DNA of 64,000 bases. Source: Arenimonas oryziterrae DSM 21050 = YC6267. GTDB taxonomy: Bacteria; Pseudomonadota; Gammaproteobacteria; Xanthomonadales; Xanthomonadaceae. The notes under the pieces are model-generated. The model saw only the letters and a program-made list of their open reading frames with translations. It ran no database searches and was not told where the DNA came from. The position numbers and the translations under genes were made by a program. The first letter of the stretch is position 1; the number at the start of each line of letters is the position of its first letter. The DNA is taken from contig NZ_ATVD01000002.1 of NCBI RefSeq assembly GCF_000420545.1, forward strand, positions 248,001-312,000, given 5' to 3'. Shown piece after piece: positions 58,192-64,000 of this stretch.

Positions 58192-59091
58192 ATGACCACC
58201 GAACCCGCGCCCGTCGCGCCCGAATCCGCTTTCCCGGTCCCGCCGCAGCAGCAGGAAATGCCGCTCGCCGTGTTCAAGGGCCAGCCGGTCCTGCAAATGC
58301 CCCAGGACCTGTACATCCCGCCGGATGCGCTGGAAGTGATCCTGGAGGCCTTCGAAGGCCCGCTGGACCTGCTGCTGTACCTGATCCGCCGCCAGAACCT
58401 CGACATCCTCGACATCCCGGTCGCGGAAATCACCAAGCAGTACGTCGACTACATCGACGTGATGCAGGACTTGCGCTTCGAACTCGCCGCCGAATACCTG
58501 GTCATGGCCGCGATCCTGGCCGAGATCAAATCGCGGATGCTGCTGCCGCGGCCGCCGTCGGAGGAAGGCCTGGAAGCCGACCCGCGCGCCGAACTCGTGC
58601 GCCGTCTGCAGGAATACGAGCGCTTCAAGAAAGCCGCCGAGGATATCGACCAGCTCGATCGCCTCGACCGCGACACCAGCATCGCCTCGGCGCACGTGCC
58701 CGAGCGCACGGTGCACCGCGACCCGCCGCCGGTGGACCTGCGCGAAATGCTGCTGGCGCTGCGCGACGTGCTCAAGCGCGCCGAGCTGTTCACCCATCAC
58801 GCGATCAAGCGCGAAGCCCTGTCGGTGCGCCAGCGCATGGGCGAAGTGCTCAACCGCCTCGCCGACGGCAGCTTCCACGGCTTCGAGACGCTGTTCAACG
58901 CCGAAGAAGGCAGGCTGGGCGTCGTCGTGACGTTCCTGTCGGTGCTGGAACTGGCCAAGGAACAGCTGCTCGAAATCGTGCAGGAAGCGCCGCTCGCGCC
59001 GATCTACGTCAAGTCACTGGCCGCGTCCGATCGCGATGCCGCCAACGATGCCGACTTGCCCGAACCCACTTCAGATGGCGGCTACGCCTGA
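58192..59091 (+). CDS. scpA: Segregation and condensation protein A
   Basis: ScpA is the kleisin that bridges SMC heads and binds ScpB. The 299 residues include the N-terminal SMC-neck-binding region (FEGPLDLLLYLIRRQNLDILDIPVAEIT), an acidic/basic middle and the C-terminal winged helix (GEVLNRLADGSFHGFETLF, VVTFLSVLELAKEQLLEIVQEA). The N-terminal 45 residues before the domain are Pro/Gln-rich. It starts at ATG 58192; a TTG one codon earlier is possible. Confidence 0.95.
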   Translation: MTTEPAPVAPESAFPVPPQQQEMPLAVFKGQPVLQMPQDLYIPPDALEVILEAFEGPLDLLLYLIRRQNLDILDIPVAEITKQYVDYIDVMQDLRFELAAEYLVMAAILAEIKSRMLLPRPPSEEGLEADPRAELVRRLQEYERFKKAAEDIDQLDRLDRDTSIASAHVPERTVHRDPPPVDLREMLLALRDVLKRAELFTHHAIKREALSVRQRMGEVLNRLADGSFHGFETLFNAEEGRLGVVVTFLSVLELAKEQLLEIVQEAPLAPIYVKSLAASDRDAANDADLPEPTSDGGYA

Positions 59092-59113
59092 ACCCCCGGA
59101 ACATCAAAGCACA

Positions 59114-59890
59114 ATGGATCAAGATCCCGATTTCCTAGCTCTCGTCAAACGCGTCGTCGAAGCCGCGCTGCTCGCCGCACCGCAACCGCAGACGCTGACC
59201 CAGCTCGCCGCCCTCTTCCCCGAAGACCAGCCGGTCACGCCGGCCGAAATCGGCCAGGCCATCGCCTCGCTGCAGACGGACTGCGAACACCGCGGCGTCG
59301 AACTGGTCGAGGTCGCGTCCGGTTATCGCTTCCAGGTGCAGGCCGACGTGCATTCCTACGTCACCCGCATGTGGACCGAGCGCCAGACCAAGTACACGCG
59401 CGCCACGCTCGAGACGCTGGCGCTCATCGCGTATCGCCAGCCGATCACCCGCGGCGAGATCGAACAGATCCGCGGCGTCGGCGTGAACGCGAACATGATC
59501 AAGATGCTTGAGGAGCGCGAGTGGATCCGCTCGGTCGGCCACCGCGACGTGCCGGGACGGCCGGAGCTGTTTGGCACCACCAAAGCCTTCCTCGACTATT
59601 TCGGCCTCAAGAGCCTGGACGAACTGCCGCCGCTGGCCGAGCTCAAAGACATTCCCGAACTCGAGCCGCAGCTGCCGTTCGATCTCTCCCCCGCCGTCGT
59701 CGCCAATGCCGCCATGGCCGATGCCGACGACGAACACCCCGAGCAAGACCCCGACGCAGCCGACGAATCCGATGACGATTCCGAGGCTTTCAACGACACC
59801 CACCCTACGGATCAGAGCATCGTCGAGACGACGACCGCGGAAACGAACGAACAGGCCGGCGACAACGCCGAGCCGGAGCTAGAGAAATGA
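59114..59890 (+). CDS. scpB: Segregation and condensation protein B
   Basis: ScpB dimers bind ScpA through two winged-helix domains. In 258 residues the core runs from VKRVVEAALLAAPQPQTLTQLAALF through YTRATLETLALIAYRQPITRGEIEQIRGV to GRPELFGTTKAFLDYFGL. It then has an acidic, disordered tail of about 90 residues (PEQDPDAADESDDDSEAFN) not found in Bacillus ScpB. ATG 59114 is preferred because family similarity begins there; upstream ATGs overlap scpA. The stop overlaps rluB. Confidence 0.93.
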   Translation: MDQDPDFLALVKRVVEAALLAAPQPQTLTQLAALFPEDQPVTPAEIGQAIASLQTDCEHRGVELVEVASGYRFQVQADVHSYVTRMWTERQTKYTRATLETLALIAYRQPITRGEIEQIRGVGVNANMIKMLEEREWIRSVGHRDVPGRPELFGTTKAFLDYFGLKSLDELPPLAELKDIPELEPQLPFDLSPAVVANAAMADADDEHPEQDPDAADESDDDSEAFNDTHPTDQSIVETTTAETNEQAGDNAEPELEK

Positions 59891-61647
59891 GCGACACCAA
59901 AATCAAGAAAGTCCTGTCCCTGAAAGCGAAAGGCGACGAGTCCAGCCCGAAGATCGAAGAGCGCCTGCACAAAGTGCTCGCGCAGGCCGGCCTCGGTTCG
60001 CGCCGCGCGCTCGAAGAGCGCATCGCCCAGGGGCTGGTCAAGGTCAATGGCGAAGTTGCCCAGACCGGCCAGTCGGTCAGCAGCGGCGACCGCATCGACA
60101 TCGACGGCAAGACCTTCGTCGCCAGCGCACTGTCGGAACCGGCGAGCGTGCTGATCTACAACAAGCCCGAAGGCGAAGTCACCACCCGCGAAGATCCGGA
60201 AGGCCGCCCGACCATTTTCGATTCGCTGCCGCGCCTGAAGGGCGCGCGCTGGATCGCCGTCGGCCGCCTCGATATCAATACCACCGGTCTCCTGCTGCTG
60301 ACCACCGACGGCGAACTCGCGAACGCGCTGATGCACCCGTCGAACGCGATCGAACGCGAATATGTCTGCCGCATCCACGGCGAAGTGCCCGACAACATCG
60401 TCGACCGGCTCGCGCGAGGCGTCGCGCTGGAAGACGGCCCGGCGAAATTCGACAGCATCGAACGCATCGGCTCGAGTGATTCGCACGCCTGGTTCCAGGT
60501 CGTTGTCGCCGAAGGCCGCAATCGCGAAGTGCGTCGCCTGTGGGAATCGCAGGGCTACCAGGTCAGCCGCCTCAAGCGCGTGCGCTATGGCGACGTCAGC
60601 CTGCCGCGTCTGCTCAAGCGCGGCCACGCGGTCGAGATGGAACAGGAAAAAGTCGAAACCCTGCGCAAGATTTTCGGCCTCGAGAACAACGCGCCGGTAC
60701 TGACCCTGCAGCCGGTGATCGGCCAGCGCAAATCGCGCCCGACCGAAATCCGCGTCGGCAAGGACCGTGCGCAGGCTGGCTACGTCAATGGCCACGTCAA
60801 CGATGAAGCGCGCGAACTGCGCCGCTTCGACCACGTGCGCGAAGACAAGCCGCGCGGTCGCGGTCGTCCGGGCGCCGGTCCGGGCCGCGGCAAACCCGGC
60901 GGCGGTTACAAGGGCAAGCCCGGTGGCAAGCCGTTCTCCGGTCCGATGGGTTCGGATGCACCGGTGCGTACGCATGGCCCACGCGCTCCCGGCGGCGGCA
61001 AGCCGGGTTTCAAACCGAAGAAGCCGTTCGGCGCCGCCGGTCCGCGCGACGACAACTTCGGCAATCGCATCGATGATCGCGGTCCGCGTCCGCCCAAGCC
61101 GTTCGGCGATCGTCCGCCGCGTCCGCAGGGCGACCGTCCGTTCAACGATCGTGGTCCGCGTCCGAACGCTGGCCCCGGTGGCTTCAAGGGCAAGCCGCGT
61201 GGCCCGAAGCCGGGCATGCCCGGTCAGGATCACAACCACAATCCGGCCGAGTTCAAGAGCTGGTACGTGCCCGATGGCGTGGAGACCGGTTCGAAGGTCG
61301 CGCCGCCGCGAGGCGCGCGTCCGCCCAAGCCGTTCGCGACGGAGCGGGGTCCGCGTCCGCAAGGCGATCGCGCGTATGCCGCACGCGGTCCGCGTCCGCA
61401 GGGCGACCAGGCGCGCGGCCCCAAAGGCCCGCGTCCGCAGGGTGATGGTCCCTACCAGAACCGTGGCCCGCGTCCGCAGGGCAATGGCCCGAATGCGCGT
61501 GGTCCGCGTCCACAGGGCGACAGCCCGTACGGCGCTCCCCGCGGTCCGCGTCCGCAGGGCGACCGCCCGGCCGGCGGCCCGCGCAAACCGGCAGGCCCGC
61601 GTCCGCCGTTCCGCAAACGTCCCGAAGGCCTGCCCTCGGACGACTGA
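59887..61647 (+). CDS. rluB: 23S rRNA pseudouridine(2605) synthase with a long basic disordered tail
   Basis: RluB isomerises U2605 of 23S rRNA. An S4-like domain (ERLHKVLAQAGLGSRRALEERI) is followed by the catalytic core with Asp129 in GRLDINTTGLLLLTTDGELAN and EGRNREVRRLWESQGYQVSRLKR. Residues 290-586 form a Gly/Pro/Arg-rich tail built of repeated RGPRPQGD units around a possible short motif, FKSWYVPDGVETG. The whole is 586 residues, against about 290 in E. coli. Such basic tails bind RNA and may aid ribosome contact. It ends the yciO-scpA-scpB-rluB cluster. Confidence 0.93.
   Translation: MSDTKIKKVLSLKAKGDESSPKIEERLHKVLAQAGLGSRRALEERIAQGLVKVNGEVAQTGQSVSSGDRIDIDGKTFVASALSEPASVLIYNKPEGEVTTREDPEGRPTIFDSLPRLKGARWIAVGRLDINTTGLLLLTTDGELANALMHPSNAIEREYVCRIHGEVPDNIVDRLARGVALEDGPAKFDSIERIGSSDSHAWFQVVVAEGRNREVRRLWESQGYQVSRLKRVRYGDVSLPRLLKRGHAVEMEQEKVETLRKIFGLENNAPVLTLQPVIGQRKSRPTEIRVGKDRAQAGYVNGHVNDEARELRRFDHVREDKPRGRGRPGAGPGRGKPGGGYKGKPGGKPFSGPMGSDAPVRTHGPRAPGGGKPGFKPKKPFGAAGPRDDNFGNRIDDRGPRPPKPFGDRPPRPQGDRPFNDRGPRPNAGPGGFKGKPRGPKPGMPGQDHNHNPAEFKSWYVPDGVETGSKVAPPRGARPPKPFATERGPRPQGDRAYAARGPRPQGDQARGPKGPRPQGDGPYQNRGPRPQGNGPNARGPRPQGDSPYGAPRGPRPQGDRPAGGPRKPAGPRPPFRKRPEGLPSDD
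61081..61610 (+). repeat. Tandem GGTCCGCGTCCGCAGGGCGA-type repeats in the rluB tail
   Basis: Degenerate units of about 24-36 bases recur eight or more times with conserved Arg-Gly-Pro-Arg-Pro-Gln-Gly-Asp coding content. Spacing between units varies, so expansion has been followed by divergence. This is coding repeat DNA, not a CRISPR array. Confidence 0.8.
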
Positions 61648-61681
61648 GGCATCGCGGCGTTCGACGATGCGACACACGAAC

Positions 61682-61704
61682 AACCCGCCGAAAGGCGGGT
61701 TTTT
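61682..61704 (+). terminator. Intrinsic terminator after rluB
   Basis: AACCCGCC / GGCGGGTT with a GAAA tetraloop is followed by TTT. It lies 34 bp after the rluB stop and before the methyltransferase gene, so the two are probably separate units. Confidence 0.85.
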
Positions 61705-61746
61705 CGTGACTGCGCACGCATGCGATGATCGCCCCTCTCCATCGCG

Positions 61747-62511
61747 ATGCCGCCCATGTCCGATCTTGAAGCCCAGTGCCTGGCCCGGCCGTGGTTCTAT
61801 CCCTTCGTATTGCCGTCGGGCCAGCGCGTGGCCAGCGATCACGACGGCCTGCTCGACGGCATCCATCACACGCGTTCGTCGATGTTGCGTGCGGCCGTCG
61901 CGGCGCAGTTCGGTGCGACGCTACCGCCGGGACTTCAGGCCATCGACCTGGCCAGCCATCAGGGCTGGTTTTCGGCGCAGTTGCTCGATCTCGGCTTCGC
62001 CGGCGTGCTCGGCATCGATGCGCGCCAACAACACGTCGACGATGCTCGTCTGATGCTGCACACGCTCGGTCGCACGCAGGCGCGCTTCGAACAAGCGGAC
62101 GTGCATGCGCTTGCGACGGACGTCATGGGCGAATTCGACCTCGTGCTGTGCCTGGGCCTGATCTATCACCTGGAAAATCCCGTCGGCGCCCTACGCCAGG
62201 CACGCCGACTGTGCCGCGGCATGTGCCTGATCGAAACCCAGATCGCGCCCGGACAGAACGGCTGGATGGATTTCGGGCATCACCAGTACGTCCGGCCGAT
62301 CCAGGGCAGCTTCGCGATCATCGACGAGACCGAAGAAACCCATGGCCCGGAAACTTCGACCCTGGGCATTTGCCTGGTGCCGAGCCTGGATGCGCTGCTG
62401 TGGATCCTGCGCAAGGTCGGCTTCGCGCGCGTGGAAGTACTACCAGTGCCGGAAGACGGTTACGAACAGCTCGTGCATCACAAGCGGGTCATGGTCGCGG
62501 CCTACGTCTGA
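61747..62511 (+). CDS. Class I SAM-dependent methyltransferase, CmoB/DUF1698-like
   Basis: This 254-residue protein (248 if translation starts at the second ATG, 61756) has an N-terminal segment WFYPFVLPSGQRVASDHDG, then the SAM-binding Rossmann core with motif I IDLASHQGWFSAQLLDLG (acidic-loop form), motif II VLGIDARQQHVDDAR and FDLVLCLGLIYHLENP. That LIYHLENP block is typical of DUF1698 methyltransferases related to the tRNA wobble-uridine enzyme CmoB. Whether the substrate is tRNA or a small molecule is not evident. No signal peptide is present. Confidence 0.8.
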   Translation: MPPMSDLEAQCLARPWFYPFVLPSGQRVASDHDGLLDGIHHTRSSMLRAAVAAQFGATLPPGLQAIDLASHQGWFSAQLLDLGFAGVLGIDARQQHVDDARLMLHTLGRTQARFEQADVHALATDVMGEFDLVLCLGLIYHLENPVGALRQARRLCRGMCLIETQIAPGQNGWMDFGHHQYVRPIQGSFAIIDETEETHGPETSTLGICLVPSLDALLWILRKVGFARVEVLPVPEDGYEQLVHHKRVMVAAYV

Positions 62512-62610
62512 GCGCCGCCACGCGAATGTGACGGTGTTCGCGGGATCGCTTGAGCCCTAGCTCTAGGGAAGTTTGTGAAGGTCGTCGTGGACCCACCACG
62601 GAGATCTGCC

Positions 62611-63396
62611 ATGCGCCCCACCCCACTGCTGTTCATCGCGATCGCACTGCTCTCCCTGACCGGCTGCGCCCAGCAGACCGCCATCGCCAACCACGACAGC
62701 GCCGCTCTGGTGCAAGCCATCCGCGCCGCCAACCAGACCCCGGGCAAAGACGTGATCCGCCTGGCCCATCGCGGCCTGTACGTCATCGGTGGACCCGCCG
62801 AACCCGGCTTGCTGCTACCGGCGATCCGCGGTGAACTGCAGATCATCGGCGACGGTGCCGAGATTCGCGGCTACACCGGCGACAAGCTTGCCCTGCTGCA
62901 GATCGACAAAGGCAGCACGCTTGCGCTCGACAACCTCAGTCTCGCCGAAGGCAGCGAAGGCGCGGTACGCAATTTCGGCGCACTCAGGATGACCGCCGTA
63001 CGCATCATCGACAGCACCGGCTCGCGCAGTTCGGCGATCGTACTCAACCATGGCGACATCGACGCCGTCGACAGCGAAATCGCCTACAACACGCTGGCCG
63101 GTGCGCATCGTGATGCCGGCACGGTGCTCAACTTCGGGCGCATCGTGCTGGACCGCACGACGATCCACGACAACCGTGCGATCGGCGGCTCGCCCAATCT
63201 CGCCGTCGCCGGCGGCGTGCTGAACTACGGCAGCCTGCGCGTCGACGGCTTGGTCATGCAGGACAACGATGCCGAACAAGGCGCGGCCGCGCTGCAGGCC
63301 GACGGCATCCTCAATCTGGGCAATGGCGAAGTCGAAGGCGCCACCGCACGCGGTGCGATCCGCAACGGCGGTGGTCTGGCGATCCTCAATCCCTGA
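62611..63396 (+). CDS. Lipoprotein with a repetitive beta-helix-like body
   Basis: This 261-residue lipoprotein (signal LLFIAIALLSLTGC, Cys19, Ala at +2) starts at ATG 62611 after GGAG. Its body is a ladder of at least five turns centred on an Asn-aromatic/His/Leu-Gly triplet: VRNFGALR, VLNHGDID, VLNFGRIV, VLNYGSLR and ILNLGNGE, about 27-35 residues apart, with hydrophobic beta edges. This is the pattern of right-handed parallel beta-helices (polymorphic outer membrane protein-like). It may be a polysaccharide-binding or structural outer-membrane lipoprotein. I do not recognise a named family. Confidence 0.75.
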   Translation: MRPTPLLFIAIALLSLTGCAQQTAIANHDSAALVQAIRAANQTPGKDVIRLAHRGLYVIGGPAEPGLLLPAIRGELQIIGDGAEIRGYTGDKLALLQIDKGSTLALDNLSLAEGSEGAVRNFGALRMTAVRIIDSTGSRSSAIVLNHGDIDAVDSEIAYNTLAGAHRDAGTVLNFGRIVLDRTTIHDNRAIGGSPNLAVAGGVLNYGSLRVDGLVMQDNDAEQGAAALQADGILNLGNGEVEGATARGAIRNGGGLAILNP

Positions 63397-63439
63397 TTCG
63401 CCGGCGGCGGGTCGGTTCGACGCGGAACCTCGCAAAAAG

Positions 63440-63463
63440 AAAAGCCGGCGCAAGCCGGCTTTT
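63440..63463. terminator. Bidirectional terminator between the lipoprotein and CsgG-like genes
   Basis: AAAAGCCGGC / GCCGGCTTTT form a perfect 10-bp stem with a GCAA tetraloop. The A/T ends make it work for both converging genes; it is 44 bp after the lipoprotein stop and 24 bp before the CsgG-like stop. Confidence 0.85.
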
Positions 63464-63486
63464 CCATAGACGAAGACGCCGAACGA

Positions 63487-64000
63487 TCAGTCCAGATCGA
63501 TCGAGCCGCTGGTGCGTTCGCGGCGACGCTGTTCCTGCGCGTCGAACTTCGCCTTGCAGCTGTTCTGCTGGACCATCACGCAGTCCAGGTAGTCGCTGAT
63601 CAGCACGACAGCGGCGCGGATCGCCTTGCCGGCCGGTTTGTTTTCCTGGTTGGCGAGGTTGCCGCCGACGCCGCCGCGATAGAAGTCGAGCTTCATGCCG
63701 CCGCCCTTGGACGTGCCCTCGATCGTGCGCGAATAGGCGATCTCGCCGGTGGTCGTGTCGACCACGCGCAGATCCACAGCGATGTAGGCATTCTGCGAAT
63801 TGCCGCCGAGCGACACGCCACCGAAGCTCAGGCCGCTGTTGGACTTCTTGGTTTCCTCTTCGTACGAGGTCACGGTACCCATGACCAGGTACTGCGCGCC
63901 CGCGAGCTTGCCCATCTGCGCGGCCGTGCTGGCCTTGGCGCGGCCGGAGGCCATCAGGTTCTGCTCTTCGAGCACGGCCTTGAGTTTGGTGCGTTCGACA
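63487..64000 (-). CDS. CsgG-family outer-membrane secretion or assembly lipoprotein, C-terminal part
   Basis: The reading frame enters from beyond the window and runs to a TGA at 63487, giving about 170 residues. VERTKLKAVLEEQNLMASG, AQMGKLAGAQYLVMGTVTSYEEE, AYIAVDLRVVDTTTGEIAYSRTIEG and a trailing CKAKFDAQEQRRR match the CsgG/HfaB-like domain, which builds the outer-membrane pore for curli or holdfast export. The Gly/Ser stretch around GLSFGGVSLGGNSQ corresponds to the region that forms the transmembrane beta-hairpin in CsgG. The N-terminal signal and lipobox are outside. The neighbours seen give no csg operon. Confidence 0.75.
   Translation of the reverse strand, partial: VERTKLKAVLEEQNLMASGRAKASTAAQMGKLAGAQYLVMGTVTSYEEETKKSNSGLSFGGVSLGGNSQNAYIAVDLRVVDTTTGEIAYSRTIEGTSKGGGMKLDFYRGGVGGNLANQENKPAGKAIRAAVVLISDYLDCVMVQQNSCKAKFDAQEQRRRERTSGSIDLD

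Noticed and set aside
59036-59113. Longer N-terminus for ScpB
   Set aside because: It would overlap scpA by over 50 bp and adds a proline-rich stretch with no family similarity; MDQDPDF is the natural start.
61081-61610. CRISPR-like array
   Set aside because: Units are in frame, degenerate, unevenly spaced, and encode a continuous RluB tail.

Overview
The window is a gene-dense, GC-rich stretch of a gammaproteobacterial chromosome. It most likely comes from the Lysobacterales (Xanthomonadales) or a close relative. Pointers are a smc-zipA-ligA run with an enlarged LigA, gyrA beside mtnA, GyrA with Gln at position 83 (as I recall from Stenotrophomonas), a DUF3011 secreted protein, a large NAD-glutamate dehydrogenase, and REP-like CCCTCACCCC hairpin repeats between genes. 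Genus cannot be fixed by reading alone. I see no rRNA, tRNA, prophage, insertion sequence, integron or CRISPR. No gap between genes exceeds about 240 bases.

Layout. 1-3815 (minus): NAD-glutamate dehydrogenase (5' part only) and an acyl-CoA dehydrogenase. 3947-9424 (plus): a methionine block, with an ArsR regulator fused to a SAM methyltransferase, its probable operator, metH, and a papain-like peptidase overlapping metH. 9434-13335 (minus): ugd-slyX-DUF2058, an FKBP prolyl isomerase and a glutathione peroxidase. 13409-15966 (plus): a complete regulated operon with strong promoter, operator-like palindrome, small exported peptide, YtrA-type GntR regulator, ABC ATPase, ABC-2 permease and terminator. 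16025-21053: fumC and purB diverge; purB is followed by the ribosomal oxygenase roxA and a GNAT fusion protein. 21210-28269 (plus): sucA-sucB-lpdA, an AcuI-like reductase and a stand-alone PilH-type response regulator. 28345-30388: cbpA, hsp20 and a peroxiredoxin.

30443-40785 (minus) is the most unusual part. An HtrA-like protease with four PDZ domains overlaps a secreted trypsin-fold protein that has lost its catalytic residues. These are followed by a thioester-containing alpha-2-macroglobulin lipoprotein and penicillin-binding protein 1C. Read together, they look like an envelope module joining proteolysis, a proteolytically dead partner, a protease trap and peptidoglycan repair. The macroglobulin/PBP1C pair is well known; its association with the two protease-fold genes is what deserves attention.

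40937-55694: gyrA and mtnA, a basic unknown protein, a DUF3011 protein, a diguanylate cyclase, epmA, and smc-zipA-ligA. 55931-57404 (minus): bolA, a YciI-like protein and a polysaccharide deacetylase. 57487-61647 (plus): yciO-scpA-scpB-rluB, a conserved gammaproteobacterial cluster; together with smc upstream it places the whole SMC-ScpAB condensin within 10 kb. 61747-64000: a methyltransferase, a beta-helix-like lipoprotein and the 3' part of a CsgG-family gene.

Long open frames on the strands opposite gdhB, metH, yfhM, gyrA and smc are by-products of GC-rich codon use and were not called.
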